Of a stretch of 64,000 bases of DNA, positions 52,654-61,674 are shown one piece after another. The notes below the pieces were generated by a model. That model was not told where the DNA came from and made no database searches. It worked only from the letters and a program-made list of their open reading frames with translations. Position 1 is the first letter of the stretch. Each line of letters begins with the position of its first letter. Source of the DNA: JBKPNJ01 sp963695705. GTDB lineage: Bacteria; Actinomycetota; Actinomycetes; Propionibacteriales; Nocardioidaceae. The stretch covers positions 62,001 through 126,000 of the forward strand of contig CAVOHB010000004.1 in assembly GCA_963695705.1 (NCBI GenBank). The letters run 5' to 3'. The translations under genes and the position numbers were made by a program.

Positions 52654-53574
52654 GTGCCCAAGGTTTACGGCTTCAACGAGTACGGCGGTCCAGAGGTAGG
52701 GGAGATCCTCGACCTTCCGATGCCCGAACCGGGCCCGGGCGAGCTGCTTGTCGCGGTTCGGGCAGCCGGAGTCAACCCGGTTGACTGGAAGATCCGCTCC
52801 GGGTACCTGAAGGACTACATGCCGCTCGACATGCCGGCTGTTCTCGGCCGCGAAGTCGCGGGAGTCGTCGAAGAGGTCGGCAAGGACGTCGACGGTTTCA
52901 CGGCCGGCGACGAGATTCTCGGCAGCACCGCGCCCGGCTCCGGTGGGTTCGCCGAGTTCACGCTGGTGACGGCGGACACCGCGGGGAAGAAGCCTCCGCA
53001 GGTGTCGTTCACCGACGCCGCGGTTCTCCCAGTCGCGGCAACTACGGCCTTCGATGCGATCAACCAGCTCGGCCTCGCCTCCGGGCAGACCCTGCTGATC
53101 ACCGGCATCGGCGGCGGCGTCGGCGTGGCCGCGGCACAGCTGGCCCGAAACAAGGGGATCACCGTGATCGGGACGGGAAGCGAGGACAAGCGCGAGCTGG
53201 CGGAGTCGCTGGGCGCCACTCTGGTGACATACGGCGATGGCGTGGCCGATCGCGTCCGGTCGATCTTGCCCGGTGGTGTGGACGCGATCCTCGACCTCGT
53301 TGGCGGCGAGGCGCTCCGAGACGTCGCCCCGCTGGTTCGCGACCGTTCCCGTCTCATCACGACGACAGATCCTCAGACGGCCGCCGAGTTCGGCGGCGCC
53401 CTGGTCGAGCGTGACCGCTCGGGCCGGGCTTTACAGGAGGTTGCACAGCTGGTCGCAGACGGGAAGCTCGATCCACATGTGGGCGACATCCTGCCGCTCG
53501 ACCAGGCTGCCGAGGCCCTCAGCGCCGTCGAGTCCGGCCATGCCCGCGGAAAGCTCGCTGTCCAGATCCGCTGA
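52654..53574 (+). CDS. NADP-dependent quinone oxidoreductase-like protein
   Basis: A 306-aa medium-chain dehydrogenase/reductase of the zinc-free quinone-oxidoreductase type: VYGFNEYGGPEVGEILDLPM, VNPVDWKIRSGYLK, the cofactor loop LLITGIGGGVGVAAAQLARNKG, and GGVDAILDLVGGEAL. The zinc-binding cysteines are absent. GTG start with GGAGGAACGAGGAG upstream. It reduces quinones or enones with NADPH. Confidence 0.88.
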   Translation: MPKVYGFNEYGGPEVGEILDLPMPEPGPGELLVAVRAAGVNPVDWKIRSGYLKDYMPLDMPAVLGREVAGVVEEVGKDVDGFTAGDEILGSTAPGSGGFAEFTLVTADTAGKKPPQVSFTDAAVLPVAATTAFDAINQLGLASGQTLLITGIGGGVGVAAAQLARNKGITVIGTGSEDKRELAESLGATLVTYGDGVADRVRSILPGGVDAILDLVGGEALRDVAPLVRDRSRLITTTDPQTAAEFGGALVERDRSGRALQEVAQLVADGKLDPHVGDILPLDQAAEALSAVESGHARGKLAVQIR

Positions 53575-53627
53575 GCCCGGATGACACCGGCGGGGCATAT
53601 TCGATCGATCCTGGAACCGGCCAGTGC

Positions 53628-54350
53628 TCAGGGATGGAGAGGCCGCGCAGGTGCGACCGGAACGCCGACCACGACCATGTTGTCCTGGTAGCCGCCCAGC
53701 CCTGAGTCGTAGGCGCCACCGCAGGTGATCAGGACGAGCCGTCCCTGCCCCAAGGGGGTGAACGCCGCGGCGTCGTCGGCGAGTGAGGCCTTGGGAACCA
53801 GGTGGGCCCACACCACTCGGAACTGCTCGTGCAGACCCTGCGACTCGAGTCGCACCATGGCCCCCGGCTCCATCTGCAGAAGCTCGGAGAACTGGCCCAC
53901 CCCCTGGGTGAACGAGTCGACGTGCGCCGCCACGACGATGGAGCCGAACGGATCACCGAGCCGCGAACCGCCGGTCCACCACCCCGCCTGGCCGATGTCG
54001 TCGGGAACCAGCAGTGCGCCGCTGCCGCTGGTCGCGGCACGCTGGATCGCCATCCGGGCGCCACTGGGCAAGACGATGGACACCGGCCGCTGGGGCACGA
54101 CCTGGGACGGCGCCGGGTCGGCAACGTCTGCGGGTGTGAGACTTCCGCGCAGAGATGGGCTGCCCTGCGTCGATTCCGGGTGGGGGACAACCGAGCTTGG
54201 CAGCGTGGCCTGGAGCGTCCGGTCCGGCTGGGCGGAACCCGGCGACGGCCACCACAGGATGCACGTAACCGCGGCCGCTGCCGCTGCCAGCGCGCTGACG
54301 CCGTAGGCGACGCGGCGACCCCGTCCGCTCGGACGGGGTCGCCGGGTCAT
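53628..54350 (-). CDS. Class F sortase
   Basis: A 240-aa transpeptidase with an N-terminal membrane anchor (about residues 14-34), a Pro/Ser-rich linker and a sortase fold: GSIVVAAHVDS with catalytic His143 and LVLITCGGAYD with Cys210. No arginine follows the cysteine within 25 residues (Arg204 precedes it), which is unusual for the His-Cys-Arg triad. It lies 4 bases after the DUF4397 gene, the usual partner arrangement. A perfect hairpin (54313-54344) sits in its first codons. It acts on the outer membrane face. Confidence 0.82.
   Translation of the reverse strand: MTRRPRPSGRGRRVAYGVSALAAAAAAVTCILWWPSPGSAQPDRTLQATLPSSVVPHPESTQGSPSLRGSLTPADVADPAPSQVVPQRPVSIVLPSGARMAIQRAATSGSGALLVPDDIGQAGWWTGGSRLGDPFGSIVVAAHVDSFTQGVGQFSELLQMEPGAMVRLESQGLHEQFRVVWAHLVPKASLADDAAAFTPLGQGRLVLITCGGAYDSGLGGYQDNMVVVGVPVAPARPLHP
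54313..54344 (-). promoter_or_regulatory. Stable hairpin inside the sortase start region
   Basis: GGCGACCCCGTCC and GGACGGGGTCGCC, extended by one C-G pair, enclose a 4-base loop. The stem starts 6 bases after the sortase ATG and lies 10 bases past the DUF4397 stop. In mRNA it could pause transcription or slow initiation, lowering sortase relative to its substrate; that is inference. Confidence 0.5.
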
Positions 54351-54354
54351 CACG

Positions 54355-55188
54355 TCATCGGGCAACGCGGCGGCGCCACAGGGCGACGGTGAGGACGGCA
54401 ACGCCCAGCCCACCGCCCAGCGCTAGCCCGGCTGCTGCGTCGAAGCCGCCGCTGGGTGGCGTCGCGACCAATCCAGCCGAGCCGGTGTCGACCGACGTGG
54501 GCGGGTTGGCACCTGAGCCCTGGAGCGGCAGTACCTGGACGATGGCGTCCATGCTTCCGTTCTGCGGCCTCCCGATCGCGAAGACCCGGGTCAGCGCGTC
54601 TGCCTTGACGGGCAGGTCGACCGGTCCGAACAACGGTGAGCTGGTTCCGGTGGGAACGATGTCGACCGAATAGGTCATGGCAGGCACCTCTGCGCTGACG
54701 AACTCGCCGTTGGCGATGTTGGAGAACAGCACCTGCTTGTCGACACGTACATCGGCCGGGGGGACGACCGCGGTGTGTGCGATCGCGACCCGACCCTTGC
54801 CGCTGCCGACCGGCTTCAAGTTGTTGGAGAAAACTGTGACGGTTGGTTTGGGGGACACAGAGGCCGGCCAGTGGAGCACGACATCGGTGCTGGACTTCGA
54901 CAGGCTGAACGACGCGGGTACGGTCCAGTCCGCGCTCTGGAAGCTCACCACGTGCTTGCCGGGCGCAAGCTTCATCGGTCCGACGATCTGCTTGGTGGAG
55001 ACACCCTTCGCCACCATGTGCCCGTCGATCTTAATGTCCACCGACGCGCCAGGCGTCGCCTGCACCAGGAACACCTGGTCGGAGGCCGGGGCGCGATCGG
55101 CCTCTGCCACCGCCGGGGTCAGAACCGCCCCAGCGACGGCGGTTGCCATCAGCCCTACGGCCCCACGTCGCCACCACAGTCGGGTCAT
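54355..55188 (-). CDS. DUF4397 cell-surface protein (likely sortase substrate)
   Basis: A 277-aa exported protein with a signal peptide (RGAVGLMATAVAGAVLTPAVAEA). Two DUF4397-like beta-domains follow (VFLVQATPGASVDIKIDG; VAIAHTAVVPPADVRVDKQ). The C-terminus has a VDTG-containing linker, a TM (AAAGLALGGGLGVAVLTVAL) and a basic tail WRRRVAR, the layout of a cell-wall sorting signal. The next gene is a class F sortase, so it is probably anchored by it. Function on the surface is unknown. Confidence 0.8.
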   Translation of the reverse strand: MTRLWWRRGAVGLMATAVAGAVLTPAVAEADRAPASDQVFLVQATPGASVDIKIDGHMVAKGVSTKQIVGPMKLAPGKHVVSFQSADWTVPASFSLSKSSTDVVLHWPASVSPKPTVTVFSNNLKPVGSGKGRVAIAHTAVVPPADVRVDKQVLFSNIANGEFVSAEVPAMTYSVDIVPTGTSSPLFGPVDLPVKADALTRVFAIGRPQNGSMDAIVQVLPLQGSGANPPTSVDTGSAGLVATPPSGGFDAAAGLALGGGLGVAVLTVALWRRRVAR

Positions 55189-55411
55189 TGAGAGTTCTCC
55201 GTCTCTTTTGCGCCAAGTTACTAAGGGTGGAAATGAAATGACGTATTGTGATTTCCAGCAATTCTGCCAACTACTTATTGTGCCGACGTGAGCACGCTAA
55301 GAATACCCGAACGTTTTGAGCAGCAAAGTATCTCACGTCATTTATAGTGAGCAATGTAGCCGTGTTCAGACGGGCTGTCATGACAACCGGTGGATGGGCG
55401 GGTGAGCGCGA

Positions 55412-56341
55412 ATGGCGGCTAACGATACGCCGTGGCCCGGTAAATCAACGTCGGAAAAATCACGCGCCGGATTAACGCCTTCTCACCCGACCTTCGACTT
55501 CTCTGGCGATGTCCGAACCGAGCCGACCGGCAATCGTGGCCCGTCGCCCCGCCCGGCAGAGCGTACCCCCCCTCCGGCCTCCGGCTTCGACGACCGATCG
55601 TCGGGGACCCGTCGCGCCGTGATCGTGGCAGCCGTCGCGATGCTGGCGCTGGCCACGACCTCACTGACCGCATGGACGCTGCTACGTGACCCCGACACCA
55701 CGGTAGGCAACGACACCGCGAATCCCGCCGTGACGAGTCCGACGTCGGGCCCGACCGGCGATCCGACCCAGACCGGCGAACCGCCGTCGGGTCCGGGGTT
55801 CACCACCAACTCGAGGATCTCAGCCGACGGAGCCGTGGAGACCAGCTCCACCGTGGTGTTCGAGCAGCCCGTCTCATCGATGACGATCACTGTGCCGGGC
55901 GCGAACACGGCATGGCTGGCCGGTGATTTCCATCCGACGGTGGCGCATCTACTCCTGACTGCCGGCGGGGCACCGCTGGCCGGCGTCACCGACCGGTTGT
56001 CGGCCGGCGGCTCGGCCGTCGTGCAGCTGCCGGCTGGGACGACGGCGGTCGACATGACGTACCGGGCCACCGGAGTGGTGATCCGGACGACCCCATCGAT
56101 CCCGACCCGCGCGCTGGTCCTGGTCAACCCCCTCGGGGTTTCCGCTCGGTCCTCGCTGTCCGCGAGCGTTCACGTGGTTGGCGCCCGCATTCTCAACCTC
56201 GGGTGCTCGGGACCGAACATCGCGGCCGCCGCTTGCGGCGCCCCCACCGCCGACGGTTGGCAGGTCAAGAATTCCGCGGGAGCAGGCGAGGTCGCGGTCG
56301 TGGCCCAGGTCGACCTGTCGGAGCGTCGGTCAACGCCGTGA
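55412..56341 (+). CDS. Membrane-anchored secreted protein, unrecognised
   Basis: A 309-aa protein with a cytoplasmic Pro/Ser-rich tail (residues 1-68), one TM (AVIVAAVAMLALATTSLTAW), an extracytoplasmic Pro/Thr/Gly linker and a beta-rich domain with two to three cysteines near the end (LGCSGPNIAAAACG). I do not recognise the domain. It is divergent from the DUF4397-sortase pair across an AT-rich 220-bp gap and may belong to the same surface system. Confidence 0.6.
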   Translation: MAANDTPWPGKSTSEKSRAGLTPSHPTFDFSGDVRTEPTGNRGPSPRPAERTPPPASGFDDRSSGTRRAVIVAAVAMLALATTSLTAWTLLRDPDTTVGNDTANPAVTSPTSGPTGDPTQTGEPPSGPGFTTNSRISADGAVETSSTVVFEQPVSSMTITVPGANTAWLAGDFHPTVAHLLLTAGGAPLAGVTDRLSAGGSAVVQLPAGTTAVDMTYRATGVVIRTTPSIPTRALVLVNPLGVSARSSLSASVHVVGARILNLGCSGPNIAAAACGAPTADGWQVKNSAGAGEVAVVAQVDLSERRSTP

Positions 56342-56430
56342 CCGCGCCGCCCGGGGTATATCTCGGACAGTTCATACCGAGCGGGGCATATTGCTGTTGT
56401 CTGCACACATCCGCCGGTAAGGTCTATTAG

Positions 56431-56850
56431 GTGCCGTCGCAGCTTGCGTTGAGCCCACACCCTCGCTCTGCTGCACGCGCACGCGCATGGGTCACCAGCC
56501 AGTTGGCGGCAATCGACCGTCACGACCTCATCGACTCAGCCGAGCTCGGAGTGTCCGAGCTCGTCACCAACGCCATCGTCCATGCCGGGACACCCATCCT
56601 CGTCACGCTGGTGGTCACGTCCGGGCAGGTACGCATCGAGGTTCAGGACGGATCCTCGACGAGGCCCAAGTCGATCCCGGCGAGACGCGGTGGGGTCCAG
56701 CGCGACCCGTCCGCGGGCGGACGCGGCATCTACATCGTCGAGGCGCTGGCCAGCGAGTGGGGCATCCGCATCGACCACTCCCCCGGCAAGACGGTCTGGT
56801 TCGCGCCGACACCGGCGACGGCCGAAACGCTCACAGGCCCCTCCGGCTGA
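56431..56850 (+). CDS. ATP-binding protein (anti-sigma-factor-kinase-like HATPase)
   Basis: A 139-aa stand-alone GHKL ATPase of the RsbW/SpoIIAB-like type. The N box is SELGVSELVTNAIVHAG, with IRIEVQDGSS-type strand VRIEVQDGSSTRP and the G box GGRGIYIVEALASEWGI. No HisKA domain is present. Such proteins bind ATP and phosphorylate anti-anti-sigma factors or act in regulatory networks. GTG start, 90 bases after the preceding gene. Confidence 0.82.
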   Translation: MPSQLALSPHPRSAARARAWVTSQLAAIDRHDLIDSAELGVSELVTNAIVHAGTPILVTLVVTSGQVRIEVQDGSSTRPKSIPARRGGVQRDPSAGGRGIYIVEALASEWGIRIDHSPGKTVWFAPTPATAETLTGPSG

Positions 56851-56872
56851 GAGCAGTCAAGCCCACAACCGC

Positions 56873-57658
56873 TCAGGTACCGCGAGGCGCCCCCAGCTCC
56901 CACACCAGGATCTCGCTCGCCGCGGTGGCCGTGACACGCTCACCGGACGCATCGCTCAGGCGGGCCGCGTCCCCCTCGGCGAGTTGCCCGAAGCCCTCCA
57001 GCGTGAGTTCCCCAACGGCCACGAACAGGTGTACGGAGGCTGCGGTCGGGAGCTGGATCACCTGGCCGGCCGACATCCGGGCGACGGAGAACGTGGCGTG
57101 CGCCTGCCCGATGCGGACAGCCGCATCCGTACGGTGTTCCGGGGCACCGCTGGCAACCGGGACCAGCCCCTCGCGCAGTCGGGCGTCATCGACCTCGGCC
57201 TGCTGGTAGCTCGGAGCGTACGACTGCTCGTCGGGAGTCACCCACATCTGCACGAAGCGGACCGGTCTCGCGTGGGACTCTCCTCCCGTGACCCGCCACG
57301 AGTCGTTGGTTTCGGAGTGCACGATGCCGGTCCCGGCCGTCATCCGCTGGGCGAGCCCGGGATAGATCAGTCCGGAGTGCCCGTTGGAGTCCCGGTGCAC
57401 CAGGGAACCGCTCAGCACCCAGGTCACGATTTCCATGTCCCGGTGCAGATGTGACGCGAAGCCTGCGCCCGCCGCCACGACATCATCGTTGCTCGCGACC
57501 AGCAGGCCGAAGCGGACGTTCGCCGGATCGTAGTGCTCGCCGAAGGAGAAGGAGTGCCGCGCTCGCAACCAGGAGGTCTCGGTGACGAACCGGTCACCCG
57601 CCCGGCGAACGTCGATGTGCGGTGCACGACCTGATCCAGACGGCGGGGCAGGCGTCAC
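56873..57658 (-). CDS. Pirin family protein
   Basis: A 261-aa bicupin pirin. The N-terminal metal-binding cupin has FASHLHRDMEIVTWVLSGSLVHRDS (two His plus Glu) and MTAGTGIVHSETND (last His), then VRFVQMWVTPDEQ and a C-terminal second cupin without ligands. Pirins act as quercetin dioxygenases or as iron-dependent regulators. The frame is open up to 57736 but would overlap tRNA-Asp, so the GTG at 57658 is used. Confidence 0.85.
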   Translation of the reverse strand: MTPAPPSGSGRAPHIDVRRAGDRFVTETSWLRARHSFSFGEHYDPANVRFGLLVASNDDVVAAGAGFASHLHRDMEIVTWVLSGSLVHRDSNGHSGLIYPGLAQRMTAGTGIVHSETNDSWRVTGGESHARPVRFVQMWVTPDEQSYAPSYQQAEVDDARLREGLVPVASGAPEHRTDAAVRIGQAHATFSVARMSAGQVIQLPTAASVHLFVAVGELTLEGFGQLAEGDAARLSDASGERVTATAASEILVWELGAPRGT

Positions 57659-57677
57659 GCAGCCATCGTTGCATGAG

Positions 57678-57751
57678 CGACCCCGACGGGACTCGAACCC
57701 GCGACCTTCGCCGTGACAGGGCGACGCGCTAACCAACTGCGCTACGGGGCC
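57678..57751 (-). tRNA. tRNA-Asp(GTC)
   Basis: A full cloverleaf: acceptor GGCCCCG with CGGGGTC, D arm, anticodon loop CTGTCAC with GTC, and T arm GCGGG-TTCGAGT-CCCGT. Discriminator G; CCA is not encoded. On the minus strand a TAGGAT -10 box is seen at 57792-57787, about 36 bases upstream. Confidence 0.95.
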
Positions 57752-57786
57752 TGGTGGTGATGCGATCGAGAAGGAAAGCGCTGCAA

Positions 57787-57792
57787 ATCCTA
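57787..57792 (-). promoter_or_regulatory. -10 box candidate for tRNA-Asp
   Basis: TAGGAT on the minus strand lies about 36 bases ahead of the tRNA 5' end. The -35 region (TGGCAA-like) is weak and the spacing long, so this is a tentative call. Confidence 0.35.
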
Positions 57793-57887
57793 GCGCAGCC
57801 CTAACCGGAGCCGTTGCCAGCGGCCATCATCGGGGGCAAACTCGGTTGCAGACCCGGCATTTCCCGCGTGGCGGGTGAGGAGCCGAC

Positions 57888-60170
57888 GTGCCCGAGAGCG
57901 AAGTCGAAAAAGCCGTAGTAAGCATCGAGGAACACGCGCGGCTCCGTCGAGATCTCGCCGATGCGGGCGAGCAGTTCACCGCGACCAGCGAGGTTCTCGC
58001 CGCACTGGGTCGGCACGCCTCGGATCCCGACGCAGTACTGGGAACGATCATCGAGAGCGCCCGGCGCCTGTGCAACGCGCAGGCTGCGGCGCTCTACCTC
58101 CTCGACGGCGACGTGTACCGTCTCTCCCGGGCCTTCGGTCTCTCCGACGAGTTCGTGCACCACGTGACTCTGCACCCGATCGAACAAGACCGCAGCACTC
58201 TTGTCGGTCGTGTCGGCCTCGACCGCCGAACGCAGCAGATCGCCGACCTGCTCGCCGATCGCGAGTACAAGCGATCGGACCTCCAGCGGATAGCCGGCTA
58301 CCGAACACTGATGTCCTCCCCCATGCTCCTGGACGACTCCGTCGTCGGGTTGCTGTCGGTGTATCGCAACCAGGTCGAGCCCTTCGACGACCGCTCGGTT
58401 GCCTTGCTCGGTGCCTTCGCCTCGCAGGCCGCGATCGCGGTGCACAACGTGAACCTCGTCCACGCGCTCGAGGCTCGCAGCGCGGAGCTGGCCGGGAAGG
58501 TGGGTCAGCTGGAGGCGCTCGGAGAAGTCGGCAAGGCGGTGAGCTCCAGTCTCGACCTCGACCAGGTCCTTGCCGCGATCGTCATGAACGCGGTCCGGCT
58601 CTCCGACACCGATGGCGGTTCGATCATGGAGTACGACGAGGCCGACCGCATCTTCTCGGTTCGCAGCGCATACGGCACGGACTCGCGCGTCCTCGAGCGA
58701 CTGCGGAACACGCGGATCGAGCTGAGCTCGACGCTTGTCGGCCGGGCGACCCTGGAGGCCCGTCCCATCGAGGTGCCGGACCTCGACGGCATCGCACTCG
58801 ACCCGCACCTGCAGACCCTCTACGACGACGGCTGGCGGTCTGTCATGGCCGTGCCCATGCTGCGAGAGAGCCGCATCGTCGGTGCGCTCGTCGTGCGTCG
58901 GAAGAGGATCGGCGGCTTCTCCGAGGAGACCTTGGATCTGCTGCAGAGCTTCGCGGCCCAGTCGGCGCTGGCGATCCACAACGCGCGACTGTTCCGCGAG
59001 CTGGAGATCAAGAGCGCCGAGCTGGAGGTCGCCGGCCGGCACAAGTCGGAATTCCTGGCGAGCATGTCGCATGAGCTTCGCACGCCGCTCAACGCCGTCA
59101 TCGGCTTCTCGGAAGTCCTGCTGGAACGGATGTTCGGCGACCTCAACGAACGCCAGGAGGAGTACATCCGCGACATCTGGAGCTCGGGCAAGCACCTGTT
59201 GGAGTTGATCACCGAGATCCTGGACCTGTCCAAGGTCGAGGCCGGCAAGATGGAGCTGGAACTGTCGACCTTCTCCATCCCCGCAGCTCTCGAGTACGGC
59301 ATGTCGCTGCTGCGCGAGCGCGCTGCTCAGCACCGAATTGACCTGTTCCTGGTTGTCGACCCGGGCCTCGACGTCGTCGAAACCGACGAGCTCCGCTTCA
59401 AACAGGTCCTCCTCAACCTGCTCACCAACGCGGTCAAGTTCACCCCGGACGGTGGGAGCATCCGGGTGAGTGCAACCGGCGAGGCGGGCGAGCTGGTCGT
59501 CGCGGTGACGGACACCGGTATCGGCGTCCCTCCCCAGGACCAGGAGCGGATCTTCGAGTCGTTCCAGCAGGGCGGTCGCGGTGCCACCCAGGAAGAGGGA
59601 ACCGGGCTCGGGCTGACGCTCTGCCGGCGGATCGTGGAGCTCATGGGTGGCCGGCTGTGGCTGGAGAGCGCGGGCGGACAGGGCAGCACGTTCGCGTTCG
59701 CCGTCCCGCTGCCCTCGGTTCGGGGCGACGACCGCACCGCAGATGCCGCAGATGAACCCACCGGCCTGCCCAAGGTCGTGCTGGTGGAGGACGACCGGCC
59801 CTCGCTCGATCTCTTCTCCGCCTACCTGGAAGGTGCTGAGATCGAACTGGTCGTCGCGCGCGACGGCGAAGAGGGCCTCGACAGGGTCCGGGCGCTCCAC
59901 CCGGCAGCCGTCGTCCTCGACATTCGGCTTCCGCGGCTGGACGGCTGGGAGGTGCTGCGCACGATGAAGGCCGACTCCCGGACGGCGCACGTTCCGGTGA
60001 TCGTGGTCTCCATCCTCGACGAGCGGGCCAAGGGCCTGGCGCTGGGGGCAGCCGAGTACCTGGTGAAGCCGGTCGGCCGCGACGACCTGCTCCGGGCGCT
60101 TGCCACCGTCAGCGTGATCGAGCCTGCGACGACCCATGAGGACGCATCGAACTCGGATGCGACCTCGTGA
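57888..60170 (+). CDS. GAF-GAF hybrid histidine kinase with receiver
   Basis: A 760-aa soluble sensor kinase. Two GAF domains (about residues 30-190 and 205-370) are followed by HisKA with phosphoacceptor His394 in SMSHELRTPLNAVIGFSEVL, HATPase with LLNLLTNAVKFTPDGG, DTGIGVP and GTGLGL, and a receiver domain (about 628-745) with Asp678 in VVLDIRLPRLDGW. No TM, so it senses a cytosolic signal or ligand. GTG start with GAGGAG 5 bases before. It is the first gene of a four-gene overlapping operon; GTGA overlap with the next. Confidence 0.92.
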   Translation: MPESEVEKAVVSIEEHARLRRDLADAGEQFTATSEVLAALGRHASDPDAVLGTIIESARRLCNAQAAALYLLDGDVYRLSRAFGLSDEFVHHVTLHPIEQDRSTLVGRVGLDRRTQQIADLLADREYKRSDLQRIAGYRTLMSSPMLLDDSVVGLLSVYRNQVEPFDDRSVALLGAFASQAAIAVHNVNLVHALEARSAELAGKVGQLEALGEVGKAVSSSLDLDQVLAAIVMNAVRLSDTDGGSIMEYDEADRIFSVRSAYGTDSRVLERLRNTRIELSSTLVGRATLEARPIEVPDLDGIALDPHLQTLYDDGWRSVMAVPMLRESRIVGALVVRRKRIGGFSEETLDLLQSFAAQSALAIHNARLFRELEIKSAELEVAGRHKSEFLASMSHELRTPLNAVIGFSEVLLERMFGDLNERQEEYIRDIWSSGKHLLELITEILDLSKVEAGKMELELSTFSIPAALEYGMSLLRERAAQHRIDLFLVVDPGLDVVETDELRFKQVLLNLLTNAVKFTPDGGSIRVSATGEAGELVVAVTDTGIGVPPQDQERIFESFQQGGRGATQEEGTGLGLTLCRRIVELMGGRLWLESAGGQGSTFAFAVPLPSVRGDDRTADAADEPTGLPKVVLVEDDRPSLDLFSAYLEGAEIELVVARDGEEGLDRVRALHPAAVVLDIRLPRLDGWEVLRTMKADSRTAHVPVIVVSILDERAKGLALGAAEYLVKPVGRDDLLRALATVSVIEPATTHEDASNSDATS

Positions 60171-60550
60171 CGGCGGAACGGATCCTCATCGTCGAGGACA
60201 ACGCCAAGAACCTCAAGCTGATCAGGGATGTGCTGCAGTTCTCCGGCTATGAGGTGGTCGAGGCGCGATCGGGTGAGGAGGGTGTCGAGCTGGCGGGAGA
60301 GCGCGCGCCCGACCTGGTGCTGATGGATCTGCAGCTGCCGGGGATGGACGGCATCGAGGCTCTCAGGCGGCTGCGGGCCGATCCCGCCACGAGGGGCGTG
60401 CCGGTGGTCGCGGTCACCGCCTTCGCGATGAGGAACGACCGCGACCGCACGCTGCGCGCCGGCTTCGACGGCTACATCGAGAAGCCCATCAGCGTGCGCG
60501 CGTTGCCCAGTCAGGTCAAGAGCTTCCTGCATAGGACGGAGCCTTCGTGA
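60167..60550 (+). CDS. Stand-alone receiver (DivK-like response regulator)
   Basis: A 127-aa single receiver domain: acidic pocket VEDN at residues 9-12, phosphoacceptor Asp54 in DLVLMDLQLPGMDG, Thr in VVAVTAFA and Lys in IEKPIS. There is no output domain, so it relays phosphate or acts by protein contact. It starts within the kinase stop (GTGA) and its own end overlaps the next gene (GTGA). Typical DivK/CheY-like shuttle between the kinase and the cyclase-linked receiver. Confidence 0.92.
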   Translation: MTAERILIVEDNAKNLKLIRDVLQFSGYEVVEARSGEEGVELAGERAPDLVLMDLQLPGMDGIEALRRLRADPATRGVPVVAVTAFAMRNDRDRTLRAGFDGYIEKPISVRALPSQVKSFLHRTEPS

Positions 60551-61674
60551 GCGACGAGATCACGATCTTGGCCGTCGACGACCAGCCGCAGAACGTGCGG
60601 CTGCTCGAGGCGATCCTGTCCCCGCGCGGCTACCGGGTGGTCGGAGCATCCAGTGGCGAGGAGGCGCTCGAGCGGCTGACCGGCTCCGATGTCGACCTGG
60701 TGCTGCTTGACATCGTGATGCCCGGCATGGACGGGTACGCCGTCTGCCGCAGAATCCGGGCCGACCCCGGCACGGCGTTCCTCCCCGTGGTGATGCTCAC
60801 CGCCAGTGGTGACCAGGAGAAGGTGAACGCGATCGAGGCCGGGGCCGACGACTTCGTCACCAAGCCGCTGAACCATGCGGAGCTTCTCGCCCGCGTCGCC
60901 TCGCTGGTGCGGGTCAAGCAGTACCAGGACACGATCTCGCGTCAGGCCGACGAGCTCTCCGGCTGGAACCGGGAGCTGGAGCATCGCGTCGAGGCACAGG
61001 TGGCCGAGCTGGAACGAGTGAACCGGCTACGGCGTTTCCTTTCACCGCAGCTGGCTGAGCTCGTGATCGACTCCGGCGACGAGTCCCTGCTCGAGAGCCA
61101 CCGGCGCGAGATCGTCGTGGTGTTCTGCGACCTGCGACAGTTCACACCGTTCGCCGAGTCCAGTGAGCCCGAGGAAGTGATGGCGGTGCTCGGGGAGTAC
61201 TTCGCTGCCCTGGGAGAGGTCATCTTCGAGCACGGGGGGACTCTGGAGCGCTTCACCGGCGACGGCCTGATGGTCTTCTTCAACGACCCGATCGCGTGTG
61301 ACGATGCGCCGGAGCGTGCGGTACGGATGGCGGTCACGATGAGGGACAGAGTGGTGGAGCTCGCTGACGAATGGCGGCGCCGTGGCCACGAACTCGGTTT
61401 CGGCGTTGGTGTGGCGCAAGGCTTTGCCACGCTGGGCCGGATCGGCTTCGAGGGTCGCTTCGACTACGCCGCCATCGGCAGCGTCGTCAACCTTTCGGCA
61501 CGCCTCTGCGCACAGGCCCGAGCGGGGCAGATCCTCGTCACCCAGCGCGTCATGTCCTCGATCGAGAGCCTCGCCGTCGGCGACCGCGTGGGCGAGCTCT
61601 CACTGCGGGGCTTCAGCCGGCCAATCACCGTCTTCGACATCACCGAATACAAGTCTGCGAGTGTGATCCCATGA
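60547..61674 (+). CDS. Receiver-class III adenylate/guanylate cyclase
   Basis: A 375-aa response regulator. An N-terminal receiver with Asp55 in DLVLLDIVMPGMDG and a coiled coil (about 130-165) lead to a class III cyclase domain. Metal-binding residues Asp195 (VVFCDLRQFTPF) and Asp239 (GTLERFTGDGLMVFF) and the transition-state Asn/Arg of AIGSVVNLSARL are present. The usual purine-choosing Lys before FxGD is Arg, so nucleotide choice cannot be assumed. It probably makes a cyclic nucleotide when phosphorylated. GTGA and ATGA overlaps on both sides. Confidence 0.9.
   Translation: MSDEITILAVDDQPQNVRLLEAILSPRGYRVVGASSGEEALERLTGSDVDLVLLDIVMPGMDGYAVCRRIRADPGTAFLPVVMLTASGDQEKVNAIEAGADDFVTKPLNHAELLARVASLVRVKQYQDTISRQADELSGWNRELEHRVEAQVAELERVNRLRRFLSPQLAELVIDSGDESLLESHRREIVVVFCDLRQFTPFAESSEPEEVMAVLGEYFAALGEVIFEHGGTLERFTGDGLMVFFNDPIACDDAPERAVRMAVTMRDRVVELADEWRRRGHELGFGVGVAQGFATLGRIGFEGRFDYAAIGSVVNLSARLCAQARAGQILVTQRVMSSIESLAVGDRVGELSLRGFSRPITVFDITEYKSASVIP

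Noticed and set aside
57659..57736. N-terminal extension of pirin
   Set aside because: Would translate the tRNA-Asp gene; the product there looks like the usual spurious tRNA-derived peptide.
57801..60137. 778-codon open frame antisense to the hybrid kinase
   Set aside because: Exact complement of a clear multi-domain kinase; no recognisable domains of its own.
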